DNA of 50,602 nucleotides from Rhodothermales bacterium (lineage in GTDB: Bacteria > Bacteroidota > Rhodothermia > Rhodothermales > JAHQVL01), in the NCBI GenBank assembly GCA_034439735.1, contig JAWXAX010000239.1, forward strand, positions 1 to 50,602, read 5' to 3'. Below the pieces are notes generated by a model. The model was not told the origin of the DNA, searched no databases, and saw nothing but the letters and a program-made list of their open reading frames with translations. This document shows, piece after piece, positions 1-7,846 of the stretch. Numbering within the stretch: position 1 is the first letter of the stretch; each line of letters opens with the position of its first letter. The position numbers were made by a program, and so were the translations under genes.

Positions 1-189
1 CGCGACGGGCATACGCTTCGAACCTGGCAGTAGCTTCGCGGCGAAGGAGTAGGTGCGCGAATAGTACTGGAAGACGTTCCAGATATAGGCATCCTCCCAA
101 GCGCGCCGCACCCGGTGCGGCGACGCCGAGGACGGGGAGCCCTCCGGCTCCATAAGAGATAACACCGGTGTTGTCGTAGCGTATTTCAT
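1..189 (-). CDS. crtB: Phytoene/squalene synthase family protein, N-terminal part (CrtB-like)
   Basis: Only the first 63 codons are in the window; the gene runs off the left edge. After a variable leader, the reverse-strand translation gives the segment YYSRTYSFAAKLLPGSKR. This matches the conserved N-terminal helix of phytoene/squalene synthases, where Y-S-x-T-F/Y-x-x-A-x-x-L-P precedes the first Asp-rich site. The enzyme condenses two geranylgeranyl diphosphates to phytoene, the first committed carotenoid step, at the membrane surface. The gene lies 55 bp downstream of a CruF-type carotenoid gene on the same strand, which supports the crtB rather than the squalene-synthase reading. The catalytic DxxxD motifs lie outside the window, so phytoene is preferred by context only. 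Confidence 0.75.
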   Translation of the reverse strand, partial: MKYATTTPVLSLMEPEGSPSSASPHRVRRAWEDAYIWNVFQYYSRTYSFAAKLLPGSKRMPVA

Positions 190-244
190 GCGGGCAGTCG
201 TCGTCGGTAGAGCCGGGCAAGGGCTGGTTACATCGTGGACGCCT

Positions 245-1081
245 TCAGGAAGTCAAGGCGACCGGCGACGGTTTACGGTCCGTTCGGCACAAGAAAAGCG
301 GCACCGCCGTAGCGATGAGGCCGGCGGCGACGGCTCCGTAGAGTCCGTACAGCAGCGAAATGGTAAGGGGAAACGCGCAGTTGAGCAGGTAAAAAACAGG
401 GCTCCACGCATGGAATAGCCGCTTGTCCTTGAAGAGCAGGCTATACACGCCCATGATGGCGAGCGAAACCACGAACCAGCCGGCCCAATTACTGAGCGGC
501 ATGCCATAAAAAAATCCTCCTTCGGGATACGTCCAGAACGGAAATGCGCGGCTCATCGCCGGGTCGAGCGAGACGTCCCACAGCACCATAAACGTCGCAG
601 CCAGGGGCGCGCGGGTGAGGGTGTGAGGGGTGACGCGGCCGGCCAGCTCATAACTCACGATGGACATCGCAAACCACGACGGCGGGATGAAGTAAGGCAC
701 ATGCTCCAGGATTTTGGGGCCCAGCCAGAACGTGTAAGCGTAGGGACCGAAGGGTACGCCGGTCGTGGTGCCGATGAGTTCACTCGCACCGCCGATGCCG
801 CTGCCTACGAGGAAGGCCACAAAAGCCGTCTTCCATCCAAGCGACGGACCGTACAGGAAGAGGGCGATCAGCGGGAGGATTGCCATGTACGTCCAGGTTG
901 GAAATTTGACAAGCGTAGGATAATATGGCCCGAACAGGGCCATGCTGGAAGGGATCAGGCGGAGCAGCAGGCTGCCGCCGATGCTGAATCCCATGGCGGC
1001 GATGAATGTAATGGCGAGCGCTCGGAGCCAGCGGTCCGCACGAGTCTGGCCGGCGGGGAGCCATGAGTAGGTTAACGTCAT
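245..1081 (-). CDS. cruF: Carotenoid biosynthesis protein, CruF / DUF422 family hydratase
   Basis: A 278-residue polytopic membrane protein with about seven hydrophobic segments. The core has the family signature: E-L-I-G-T-x-T-G-x-P-F-G-x-Y-x-Y-T near residues 100-117, then LGP and a VPYFIPPSWFAM block. CruF proteins hydrate the 1',2' double bond of gamma-carotene or related carotenoids, and the bacterioruberin hydratases belong to the same family. In Salinibacter/Rhodothermus-type bacteria this yields hydroxylated, glycosylated carotenoids such as salinixanthin. Length and topology are normal for the family. It is transcribed ahead of crtB, probably as an operon. The substrate is inferred from lineage rather than from residues. 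Confidence 0.85.
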   Translation of the reverse strand: MTLTYSWLPAGQTRADRWLRALAITFIAAMGFSIGGSLLLRLIPSSMALFGPYYPTLVKFPTWTYMAILPLIALFLYGPSLGWKTAFVAFLVGSGIGGASELIGTTTGVPFGPYAYTFWLGPKILEHVPYFIPPSWFAMSIVSYELAGRVTPHTLTRAPLAATFMVLWDVSLDPAMSRAFPFWTYPEGGFFYGMPLSNWAGWFVVSLAIMGVYSLLFKDKRLFHAWSPVFYLLNCAFPLTISLLYGLYGAVAAGLIATAVPLFLCRTDRKPSPVALTS

Positions 1082-1154
1082 GGGGTGGTTGGATGTCTAC
1101 CTGGGATAAATACGGTCGGGCGCCGGTGTGCCCGGCCCAGCAGCGATAGGGATC

Positions 1155-1835
1155 ATGGTTGTTGTACTCGCCCCCGAATACCTTCCCGGATGCGCGTTTA
1201 TGGCCATGATGCGGTGCGCGGATTGTGTGGTGCTTGCGGATACCTACCAGTATAGCCGGCAATCCTTCCACAATCGGGCCCGGGTACGGACCCCTCAGGG
1301 CTGGCAGTGGCTAACGGTGCCGTTGGTCGGCGGACAACACGGTAGGCCGATCAGGGAGACCGAGATCGACAACCGGACGCCCTGGCGCGAACGCCACGCT
1401 CGATCGATTCGCTACAACTACAGTTCGGCGCCGTTTTATGACTATTACATCGATCAGTTGCATCGGACCGCGCTGGCGGACGGTCAAACGCTGGGTGATC
1501 TGTGCTGCGGCGGCATCGAATGGCTGGCAAAAACGTTGGCTCCCGGGGCCACTGTGACACGCGCCTCTCATCTCGCTGGCGCGCCGGCTTCGCTCTCCGG
1601 GATCATCGACGCCCTCGGTCGCGGCGATGTGCTCCTGAGCGCCTCCCGGTACCGTCACGACGGCGGGGCCGTGAGCGACCCAACCATCGCCACGTTCGCC
1701 CTGGCGCCGTATCCGCAGAATTTCCCTGGATACGAGCCCAATATGTCAGTTATTGATCTGTTGTTTGCCTGTGGTCCCGATACCGGCCGCAGGTTGGATG
1801 CCGGCCTGACGATCGAGCGGATCCGCCGCCTGTGA
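1155..1835 (+). CDS. WbqC-like family protein
   Basis: A 226-residue cytosolic protein. The N-terminus (VVVLAPEYLPG...) followed by NRARVRTPQGWQWLTVPLVG and a Y-x-x-APFYDYY segment is the typical WbqC-like pattern. WbqC proteins are found in O-antigen and surface-polysaccharide loci and in isolated positions in Bacteroidota, but no reaction has been assigned to the family that I can name with confidence. I chose the ATG at 1155 because homologues begin a few residues before the 'P-x-Y-x-P/L-P' strand; an in-frame ATG at 1128 would add nine residues without family character. It is divergent from the carotenoid pair and convergent with the TIM-barrel gene, 15 bp apart, with no obvious terminator between. 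Confidence 0.75.
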   Translation: MVVVLAPEYLPGCAFMAMMRCADCVVLADTYQYSRQSFHNRARVRTPQGWQWLTVPLVGGQHGRPIRETEIDNRTPWRERHARSIRYNYSSAPFYDYYIDQLHRTALADGQTLGDLCCGGIEWLAKTLAPGATVTRASHLAGAPASLSGIIDALGRGDVLLSASRYRHDGGAVSDPTIATFALAPYPQNFPGYEPNMSVIDLLFACGPDTGRRLDAGLTIERIRRL

Positions 1836-1850
1836 TGGTGGTGGTCAGGG

Positions 1851-2750
1851 TCAGACCGTAGGCAACACGCGGTCCATCCGCGCCGCGATATCGCGCAACC
1901 GCGAGGCGTTTCCGCCAGAGACTTCGGCGGCGGCCCAGCCGACGTAGCCGATATCGGCCAGCGCGGCATTCACCGCCGGCCAGTCGCAATCCCCTTCGCC
2001 GATCTCGACGCCAAACCCTTCCCACAACCCCTCGTCGTCGCGCTTTTTGCGGCTGAACTCCTTTACATCCAGCTTCAAGATGCGCGGCCCGAGGGTCCGG
2101 ATCCAGTGTTCGGGCCAACCGAAGTTGACGATGTTGCCGATGTCGAAATGCGCGCCGATCCACGGGCTTTCGAATTCGTCGATGTACCGGGCCATTTCGA
2201 GCGGGCTCAGCAAGAACTGATTCCACACGTTCTCCAGGGCGATCTTGACGCCCAGCTCCCTGGCGAGCGGCAATACCTTACGGATTTCCGCCTGGGAGCG
2301 GGTGTAGGCATCGGCGTAGGAGACCTCCTGGGAGACGACGGCCGGCACCAAAAGCACGGTGGTCGCACCAAAGAGCCGCGCCTGGCGGAGCGCGTGTTCG
2401 AGTGCCGCGCGGCCTTCGTCGCGTACCGCCGGGTCGGGGTCGGACAATGTCTTGCGCCAGTGGACGGAATCCACGAGGCCGGGGATGACTAGCCCGGTCG
2501 CATCCCGCGCCGCGACGACCTCGGCGGGATCGAGGTCGCTCGGGCTGTCCAGTTCGGCGCCGTCGTACCCGATCTCTCTGAGCAGCTTGAACTTCTCCAG
2601 CACCGAAAGCGGCTCATCCACCATCCCGAACTTGAGCGCCTTGAGGATGCGCTTACGGGGGGCCGGGCGATACAGGGCCGGAAACGCCGGCGCCGCGGCG
2701 AGTGCGAGACTCATGCGGCCGGCGCCGGCGAGGAAGGTACGTCGATTCAT
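1851..2750 (-). CDS. Tat-exported sugar phosphate isomerase/epimerase-like TIM barrel protein
   Basis: A 299-residue AP-endonuclease-2/xylose-isomerase-like barrel. The N-terminus is MNRRTFLAGAG followed by an Ala-rich hydrophobic stretch, a twin-arginine signal peptide. Metal-ligand candidates sit in the usual strands: the E in IALENVW, the D/H in GAHFDIGN and the E of AAAEVSGG near the C-terminus. Relatives isomerise or epimerise keto-sugars, or act on 3-keto sugars next to Gfo/Idh oxidoreductases. It begins 10 bp after the stop of the Gfo/Idh gene, so the two form an operon and probably act in sequence on an extracytoplasmic sugar. The substrate cannot be read from the sequence. Confidence 0.85.
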   Translation of the reverse strand: MNRRTFLAGAGRMSLALAAAPAFPALYRPAPRKRILKALKFGMVDEPLSVLEKFKLLREIGYDGAELDSPSDLDPAEVVAARDATGLVIPGLVDSVHWRKTLSDPDPAVRDEGRAALEHALRQARLFGATTVLLVPAVVSQEVSYADAYTRSQAEIRKVLPLARELGVKIALENVWNQFLLSPLEMARYIDEFESPWIGAHFDIGNIVNFGWPEHWIRTLGPRILKLDVKEFSRKKRDDEGLWEGFGVEIGEGDCDWPAVNAALADIGYVGWAAAEVSGGNASRLRDIAARMDRVLPTV

Positions 2751-2760
2751 CGGGGCGTGC

Positions 2761-4074
2761 TCACGAAAAGAGGCGTTCGACCTGGGTGATGCCGGGGACG
2801 GCCACCGGCGCTTCGGCCAGCGAGCCGAAGGCGAATGTGTCCGGCACCAGTTTCTGTTCGGACTTCATGAGCTGCTCCCAGGTGACTTCCTGGCCGGTGT
2901 AGCAGGCTTCACGCCCGAGGATGGCGGTCATCGTGCTGTAGGCGACGTGTTTCGCTTCGTTCAGCGGCTGGCCGGCGCGGATGCTCGCGATCAGATCCGT
3001 ATGCTCCTGCACGTACGGGTTGTTGCCCTTTTCAGGATGCTCGAAGATGACCTTGCCCTTGTGCGAAGTGAGGCGGGAGAAGTCCGGATGGATGTCCGCC
3101 ACGCCCTCCGTGCCGATGATGCGGTTCGACACGTTCGTGTAGCAGTTTTCCATCTGCCGGCACATGGCCGTCACGCGCACCTCGTTGGCATAGGTGTACT
3201 GGATGTTGAAGTTGTCCCAGATGTGGCCAAACGAAGGATCGACGCGCGCCTGCCGGCCGCCCGATCCGATCGCGCTCACCGGAGGGCCCTGCATCACCCA
3301 GTCGATCGTATCCAGATTGTGCACGAACTGTTCGACAATGTGGTCGCCCGAAAGCCAGGTGAAATAGTACCAGTTGCGGCATTGCCACTCCATGTCGGAC
3401 ATGCCGGGTTTCCGCGGACGCAGCCAGATGGGGCCGGTCAGGTAATATTCCGCCGCGCTGACGACTTCGCCGATTCTGCCCTCGTGGATGCGCTTGATGG
3501 CTTCCACGTAGCTGGGCTGCCGGCGGTACTGCGTGCCAGCGACGATTGAAAGGCCCTTGGCCATCGCCATCTCACCGGATTCGATCACCGACCGGACCCC
3601 GCTCGGGTCGACCGCGCAGGGTTTTTCGACGAACACGTGTTTCCCGGCTTCGACGGCGTACCGCAGATGGATCGGCCGGAAACCGGGCGGTGTCGCGAGG
3701 ATGACGAGGTCCACGTCGCTATCGATGACGTGTTTATAGGCGTCGAATCCGCTGAAGATGCGGTCGTCGGTGACTTTGTAGCCTTCGCCGAGAGCCTCCT
3801 TTAGATCCTCGCGGCGCTCTTCGATCCGGTCCCGGAAGAGGTCTCCGATGGCGACGATTTCTACGCCTTCGGCGGATTCGAAGCAGTCCCGCGCCGCGCC
3901 CGACCCGCGTCCGCCCGCGCCGACCAGGCCGACTCGGATGACGTCCGATCCGCCGGCATACGCAAAGTTGCCCGAGGTCATCAGGCTGGCCGAGAGGCCG
4001 GTTGTGGCGGCGGCCGCCGTCTTTAGAAAATCACGCCGCGAGAACGGATTGAGGATGCGCTGATTACCGTGCAC
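2761..4074 (-). CDS. Tat-exported Gfo/Idh/MocA family oxidoreductase
   Basis: A 437-residue protein. SRRDFLK and the hydrophobic run after it form a Tat signal near residues 12-35. The Rossmann motif RVGLVGAGGRGSG follows, and VFVEKPCAVDP is the signature EKP motif whose Lys is catalytic in Gfo/Idh/MocA enzymes. The C-terminal half contains the family alpha/beta sheet domain and the 'WYYFTWLSGDHIVEQFVHNLD' region, with the His conserved in exported members, quoted here in part. Exported Gfo/Idh proteins usually carry tightly bound NAD(P) and oxidise or rearrange sugars, for example 3-keto-glycoside formation. It is the first gene of a two-gene unit with the TIM-barrel protein. Confidence 0.9.
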   Translation of the reverse strand: MHGNQRILNPFSRRDFLKTAAAATTGLSASLMTSGNFAYAGGSDVIRVGLVGAGGRGSGAARDCFESAEGVEIVAIGDLFRDRIEERREDLKEALGEGYKVTDDRIFSGFDAYKHVIDSDVDLVILATPPGFRPIHLRYAVEAGKHVFVEKPCAVDPSGVRSVIESGEMAMAKGLSIVAGTQYRRQPSYVEAIKRIHEGRIGEVVSAAEYYLTGPIWLRPRKPGMSDMEWQCRNWYYFTWLSGDHIVEQFVHNLDTIDWVMQGPPVSAIGSGGRQARVDPSFGHIWDNFNIQYTYANEVRVTAMCRQMENCYTNVSNRIIGTEGVADIHPDFSRLTSHKGKVIFEHPEKGNNPYVQEHTDLIASIRAGQPLNEAKHVAYSTMTAILGREACYTGQEVTWEQLMKSEQKLVPDTFAFGSLAEAPVAVPGITQVERLFS

Positions 4075-4194
4075 GGGGATACCTCGGAAGGGTTACGGAT
4101 GAGAGGATGGAACCGCGGGTGTAGGCAGGCCTGCGAGGCCAAGCGGGCTCCTTTGAACCTGCGCTCAATAAACGAACGAAACCAGCAGTGAGGC

Positions 4195-4228
4195 AATAAA
4201 AAACCCTGCCCATGCAGCATGGACAGGG
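4195..4228 (-). terminator. Rho-independent terminator downstream of the small coiled-coil gene
   Basis: Read on the minus strand, a stem CCCTGTCCATG / CATGGGCAGGG (positions 4204-4228, one G-T wobble, three-base loop) is followed immediately by TTTTTTATT. It lies 42 bp beyond the stop of the gene at 4270-4497 and is correctly oriented for it. Confidence 0.8.
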
Positions 4229-4269
4229 TGAATAATCGGGCAGGGAGATCGTAGGCCGCCTGCCTACCT

Positions 4270-4497
4270 TCAATTCTGCGTGGTGTACTGATGGTACTTG
4301 TGCCAGATCCGCGTAGCCTCGAGGCTGTTTCCAAACGGTGAACCGTGTTTTTCATACACTTTGTTCATCGTCGTGTGGAGACGCTGGAGCGCTGTGTCGA
4401 GCGCCTTTACCTGGAGCTTGAGCCGGCCGTTGGCTTCGCGCAACGATCGCAGTGCGGATTCGAGCTTCTCGATGTTGACGTTGCTGTTCGCTTTCAT
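4270..4497 (-). CDS. Small coiled-coil protein of unknown function
   Basis: A 75-residue protein whose first 50 residues form a clear heptad-like helix (LESALRSLREANGRLKLQVK). A short, more polar tail contains HGSPFGNSLEATRIWHKY. There is no signal peptide or membrane segment. I do not recognise the family. A strong oriented terminator 42 bp downstream and intergenic space on both sides indicate an independently transcribed, real gene. The regular coiled coil suggests a homo-oligomer or a small partner protein, which is inference only. Confidence 0.6.
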   Translation of the reverse strand: MKANSNVNIEKLESALRSLREANGRLKLQVKALDTALQRLHTTMNKVYEKHGSPFGNSLEATRIWHKYHQYTTQN

Positions 4498-4607
4498 AGG
4501 TTCGTCGAGATCCCGTGTTGATTGAGTGCGGAATAAGGATACGACAACCCACTTTCCGCAGCCATGCGCCGACGGCGCATCGGGGTTCGACTAACGGCTC
4601 AAAACAG

Positions 4608-4628
4608 GGCTAATGGCTTTTATTAGCC
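4608..4628 (-). terminator. Probable terminator hairpin of the 603-residue surface protein gene
   Basis: A perfect 7-bp stem GGCTAAT / ATTAGCC with a 7-base loop lies about 33 bp past the stop of the gene at 4661-6472. On the minus strand it is followed within six bases by TTTT. A second small palindrome, ATGCGCC-GAC-GGCGCAT, lies at 4564-4580. Confidence 0.45.
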
Positions 4629-4660
4629 AAGGTCCCTGCGAATCTGCGATCTTTAATCGC

Positions 4661-6472
4661 TTAATCGTGATTTACGGGGTTTCCGGACTCGCCGGCCGCC
4701 CACGCCCGTTGCCAGGTGCCAAGATGAATCAGGCCGAGCGCGTTTCCACCAAAGGCGCCCATGGTGGCGATGGCCGCGGCATTGGTCGAAAGGGATACAT
4801 CCGGGCCGATTGTGAGGTCGAGACCGTAGTCCGCCGAAGTGATGGTGTCGAGCAGGTCCGCCATCTCCTCTTTAAAATCTTCGATTTCGTCTCGACGGCG
4901 ATGCCAGTACAGTGGCGCCTCATACACCAGTTTTCCATCCCCGAGGCGGACGCGCAGCGTGAGGTCTCCCATCCTATCGGGCGTACCCCAGGTACAGTTG
5001 GTCGCCCAGGTGCGTGTCTTTGTGATGGAATTGTAGGCACAATTTGGATAGGCATCTTCGCTGTCCCACAGACGATTCAGGGCGCTGAGCCGTGTGACCA
5101 CGATGTCCAGATACACGAGGTCCTTGATCCTGAAAGGCTGCGAGACATACGCGCTGCCGGCGGAGCGAAGGTTCGGGTCAAAGCCGGCGGCGACGGGATA
5201 GGCATACCGTTCGCCATCGGCGAGCTCCATGGTCAGCAGTGCACGGCCATGGAAGTTGGCATTAAAAAGCTCGAGATAAATTTCAGCCGCCGGGTTGTAG
5301 GCAGAGAGAAAGGCATTGAATTTCGTGGCCGAAAGCGGCACGGCCGGCACGCCGTCCGTCCTGAACAGCACCTGCCAGCCGTGTATCCCGCTGTAGTCGT
5401 GTACATGGCTGTAATAAAGCCCGTCCTGCCCACTGGGCAAGGACCAGACGCCGGAGTAGTCGCGGAGGACGGAAACGTCCATATGGCCGAAGTTGGGCAC
5501 GCCTTCCTGCATCGCCACAAGGCTGCCAGAAATCGTCACCAATCCGCCCAGGTCCACGTACGGGTTAAGGTTGGTCGATGGCGGTCTTACGAGCACGATC
5601 CCCGTCCAATCAAACGTGATTTCGGGCAGGACGCGGAAGTTGCCCTCGATCACCAGCACCCCTACCCCGCTTAAATCGTTGCTGAGGGTTACATCACCTT
5701 TTACCGTGAGCACTTCATATCCATCCGCGGCGCCGAACGAGGCCCCCACATCCGCGATGTCGGTCACGACCTGATTTTTCTCCGGATAACTCCCGACATA
5801 CGAGGCGACGGCCTGACTGACCTGGTCCGGGAAGTAGACGCCGCTCGAATGATCGTAGGCATCACGCTCGATCTGGGTGACGGGCAAGATATCCACAAGC
5901 AGGTGGCCACTATTGGACAGGGCGCTGGACAGATCGTTTTGAAGATCCGACCACCCGAGGCCGATCTGGCCGAGGCTATCGATGGTGCCCAACTCCGCGA
6001 CCAGCATGGTATCCAGGTCGTGCAGGCTCTGATCGTCCAGCACGACATAGTCCACATCGAGTGTTGCCAGCGGGGCGATCTCGACATTCAGATTGGCGGC
6101 CTTCACCTGCAGCCCCTGCGCGGCGTACGTGTTCCACTCGTACCGGCTTCGGATTTCGTGGGCGGTGCCGCGGTATTCGGCCAGGACGGTGTAGTCGAGC
6201 CCATTTCCGTTCCGCGTGTAGTTCAGAATCCGGTACGACCCGCCGGCCTGCTCTACGCTGTCGAAGGGCGCGTGCATCCCCGTACCGTTCGTCGATACCC
6301 AGTGGGACAACACCACCTTCCGCGCCTCGAGCGCCATATCTCGCGCCACGAGGCTGTTTTGATGGGTGGACGTGTGAGCCTCGGCTTCGAGGTTCGTCAG
6401 GCGCGAACTGTTTTGCAGCGTGACGATAAGTACGGCCAGCGCAAGCGCGGCGATTACGGCTCCTTTACCCAT
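4661..6472 (-). CDS. Surface/secreted protein with pilin-like N-terminal membrane helix, unknown function
   Basis: A 603-residue protein. Residues 3-20 form one hydrophobic helix directly at the N-terminus (KGAVIAALALAVLIVTLQ) followed by a polar Asn/Ser-rich helix, the layout of PilX-like minor pilins and other inner-membrane-anchored assembly proteins. No G-F/W-x-x-x-E prepilin cleavage site is visible. The rest is beta-rich, with a series of GTITISGSLVAM-like short strands near residues 275-320 that resemble the beta-helix of PilX/DUF7305-type proteins. There is no C-terminal T9SS tail. It is a single-gene unit with a likely terminator downstream. A role in a pilus-like or secretion apparatus is possible but unproven. 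Confidence 0.6.
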   Translation of the reverse strand: MGKGAVIAALALAVLIVTLQNSSRLTNLEAEAHTSTHQNSLVARDMALEARKVVLSHWVSTNGTGMHAPFDSVEQAGGSYRILNYTRNGNGLDYTVLAEYRGTAHEIRSRYEWNTYAAQGLQVKAANLNVEIAPLATLDVDYVVLDDQSLHDLDTMLVAELGTIDSLGQIGLGWSDLQNDLSSALSNSGHLLVDILPVTQIERDAYDHSSGVYFPDQVSQAVASYVGSYPEKNQVVTDIADVGASFGAADGYEVLTVKGDVTLSNDLSGVGVLVIEGNFRVLPEITFDWTGIVLVRPPSTNLNPYVDLGGLVTISGSLVAMQEGVPNFGHMDVSVLRDYSGVWSLPSGQDGLYYSHVHDYSGIHGWQVLFRTDGVPAVPLSATKFNAFLSAYNPAAEIYLELFNANFHGRALLTMELADGERYAYPVAAGFDPNLRSAGSAYVSQPFRIKDLVYLDIVVTRLSALNRLWDSEDAYPNCAYNSITKTRTWATNCTWGTPDRMGDLTLRVRLGDGKLVYEAPLYWHRRRDEIEDFKEEMADLLDTITSADYGLDLTIGPDVSLSTNAAAIATMGAFGGNALGLIHLGTWQRAWAAGESGNPVNHD

Positions 6473-6786
6473 GGTTGTGGCGGACGGGTGCAGCTAAAAG
6501 GGAGGGCGCTACCAGTATAACCCCCGGCCACACACTCGATCATGCGTAAGCGGATGGTTGGCGAGACGTCTCCAGCGCAATACCATGAGAGGGTAATGAC
6601 GGGTGGGGTGACGAGATAATGACGGCGAATTCTTCCGGGTGATCGGGTGTGTGTGAGGAATGCCCTCAATGGCATGGTGTTTGAGTTTTCGTAACCGACA
6701 GCGCGTTCACCTCTCGCGGCTCGTCTTCGCCGGCAGCGCATCGGACACAGTCCCTTCTCATCACGTTTTCATCTCACAAAGCTATC
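6473..6786. other. Intergenic region between divergent genes
   Basis: This 314-bp spacer must hold the promoters of the surface-protein gene (leftward) and of the IMPase-family gene (rightward). I see no convincing ORF, repeat or strong hairpin in it; short reading frames crossing it have no family character. Confidence 0.5.
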
Positions 6787-7836
6787 GTGGAAAAGCCCTC
6801 CCTACACGATCTCACTGTCCTTCTCGCCGCCATCCGTCAGCTGCACGAGCAGATCCGCGATCGCGTCGTGGCGGCCTGTGAGCAGTCCGATACGGATCAT
6901 CTCTCCGATGTCGCGGACGAAACGGACGAGGATACGATTTATCAGATCGACCGCGTCGGTGAAGCTGAACTGGCGCCCTTTCTTGAACGCCATGTCGCAC
7001 CTCATTTCCCGGTTATCCTCATCGCCGAAGGCCTGGCCGGGGGCCAGATGGTGCTCCCGCACGGCGCTTCGGAAGACGAAGCGCCGTGGCGGATCATCAT
7101 GGATCCTATCGACGGAACCCGTGGCCTGATGTATCAGAAACGCAGCGCCTGGATCCTGACGGGCGTGGCCCCAAACCGGGGACCGGAGACATCGCTGGGC
7201 GATATCGTGCTGGCTGTGCAGACGGAGATTCCGCTGGTGAAGCAGCATTTGTGCGACACGCTCTGGGCCATCCGGGGGGAAGGCGCGCAGGCAGAACGGT
7301 ACAACCGACTCACGGGCGAGCGCCGGCCCCTGACGCTGCGTCCCTCGCGCGCCACGACGATCGAACACGGGTTCTCCACGATCTCCCGGTTTTTCCCCGG
7401 CGGTCGAGACGTGCTCGCTGCAATCGATGACGCGCTCGTCGAAACACTGCTGGGGCCGGTACAGCCCGGTAGGGCGCATTGTTTTGAGGACCAATACATC
7501 GCGACCGGCGGCCAGTTGTACGAGTTGATGACCGGGCACGACCGCTTCGTGGCCGACCTCCGTCCGTATCTCGCGGCGCTCCTATCCGAACGCGGCGAAT
7601 CCAACGGCATCTGCTGTCATCCCTATGATCTGTGCACGATGCTCATCGCGCAGGAACTCGGGATCCATATTGTCGATCCGGCCGGCGGCCCGGTCGATGC
7701 CCCGCTGCGGCTCGTGTACGACGTAGCGTGGGCCGGCTATGCCAATGGCGCCCTCTACGAGCGCATCGAACCGGTGTTAACCGACCTGCTCCAGCGCTGG
7801 CACATGATCGATGCCCTGGCCACGTCACAGGCCTGA
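6787..7836 (+). CDS. Inositol monophosphatase (IMPase/FBPase) superfamily protein
   Basis: A 349-residue protein starting at GTG. The metal-binding motif WRIIMDPIDGTRG has its Asp residues at about 106 and 109, and a preceding Glu sits in ILIAEGL at about 81. These are two of the three Li-sensitive phosphatase metal sites. The more C-terminal metal Asp is less obvious; candidates lie around residues 297-312 (IVDPAGGPVDAPL). At 349 residues it is longer than typical SuhB (about 265), with inserts between the motifs. Substrate could be inositol phosphate, a sugar phosphate or a sulfonucleotide. Its stop is 10 bp from the convergent esterase gene. Confidence 0.75.
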   Translation: MEKPSLHDLTVLLAAIRQLHEQIRDRVVAACEQSDTDHLSDVADETDEDTIYQIDRVGEAELAPFLERHVAPHFPVILIAEGLAGGQMVLPHGASEDEAPWRIIMDPIDGTRGLMYQKRSAWILTGVAPNRGPETSLGDIVLAVQTEIPLVKQHLCDTLWAIRGEGAQAERYNRLTGERRPLTLRPSRATTIEHGFSTISRFFPGGRDVLAAIDDALVETLLGPVQPGRAHCFEDQYIATGGQLYELMTGHDRFVADLRPYLAALLSERGESNGICCHPYDLCTMLIAQELGIHIVDPAGGPVDAPLRLVYDVAWAGYANGALYERIEPVLTDLLQRWHMIDALATSQA

Positions 7837-7846
7837 CCTGTTGGGC

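Noticed and set aside
2359-3549. A 396-codon plus-strand frame across the TIM-barrel and Gfo/Idh genes
   Set aside because: It crosses two well-supported minus-strand genes and has no family character.
4613-5674. A 353-codon plus-strand frame opposite the pilin-like gene
   Set aside because: Gly/Arg/Val-rich antisense frame without motif; the minus-strand gene has an N-terminal membrane helix and structured beta repeats.
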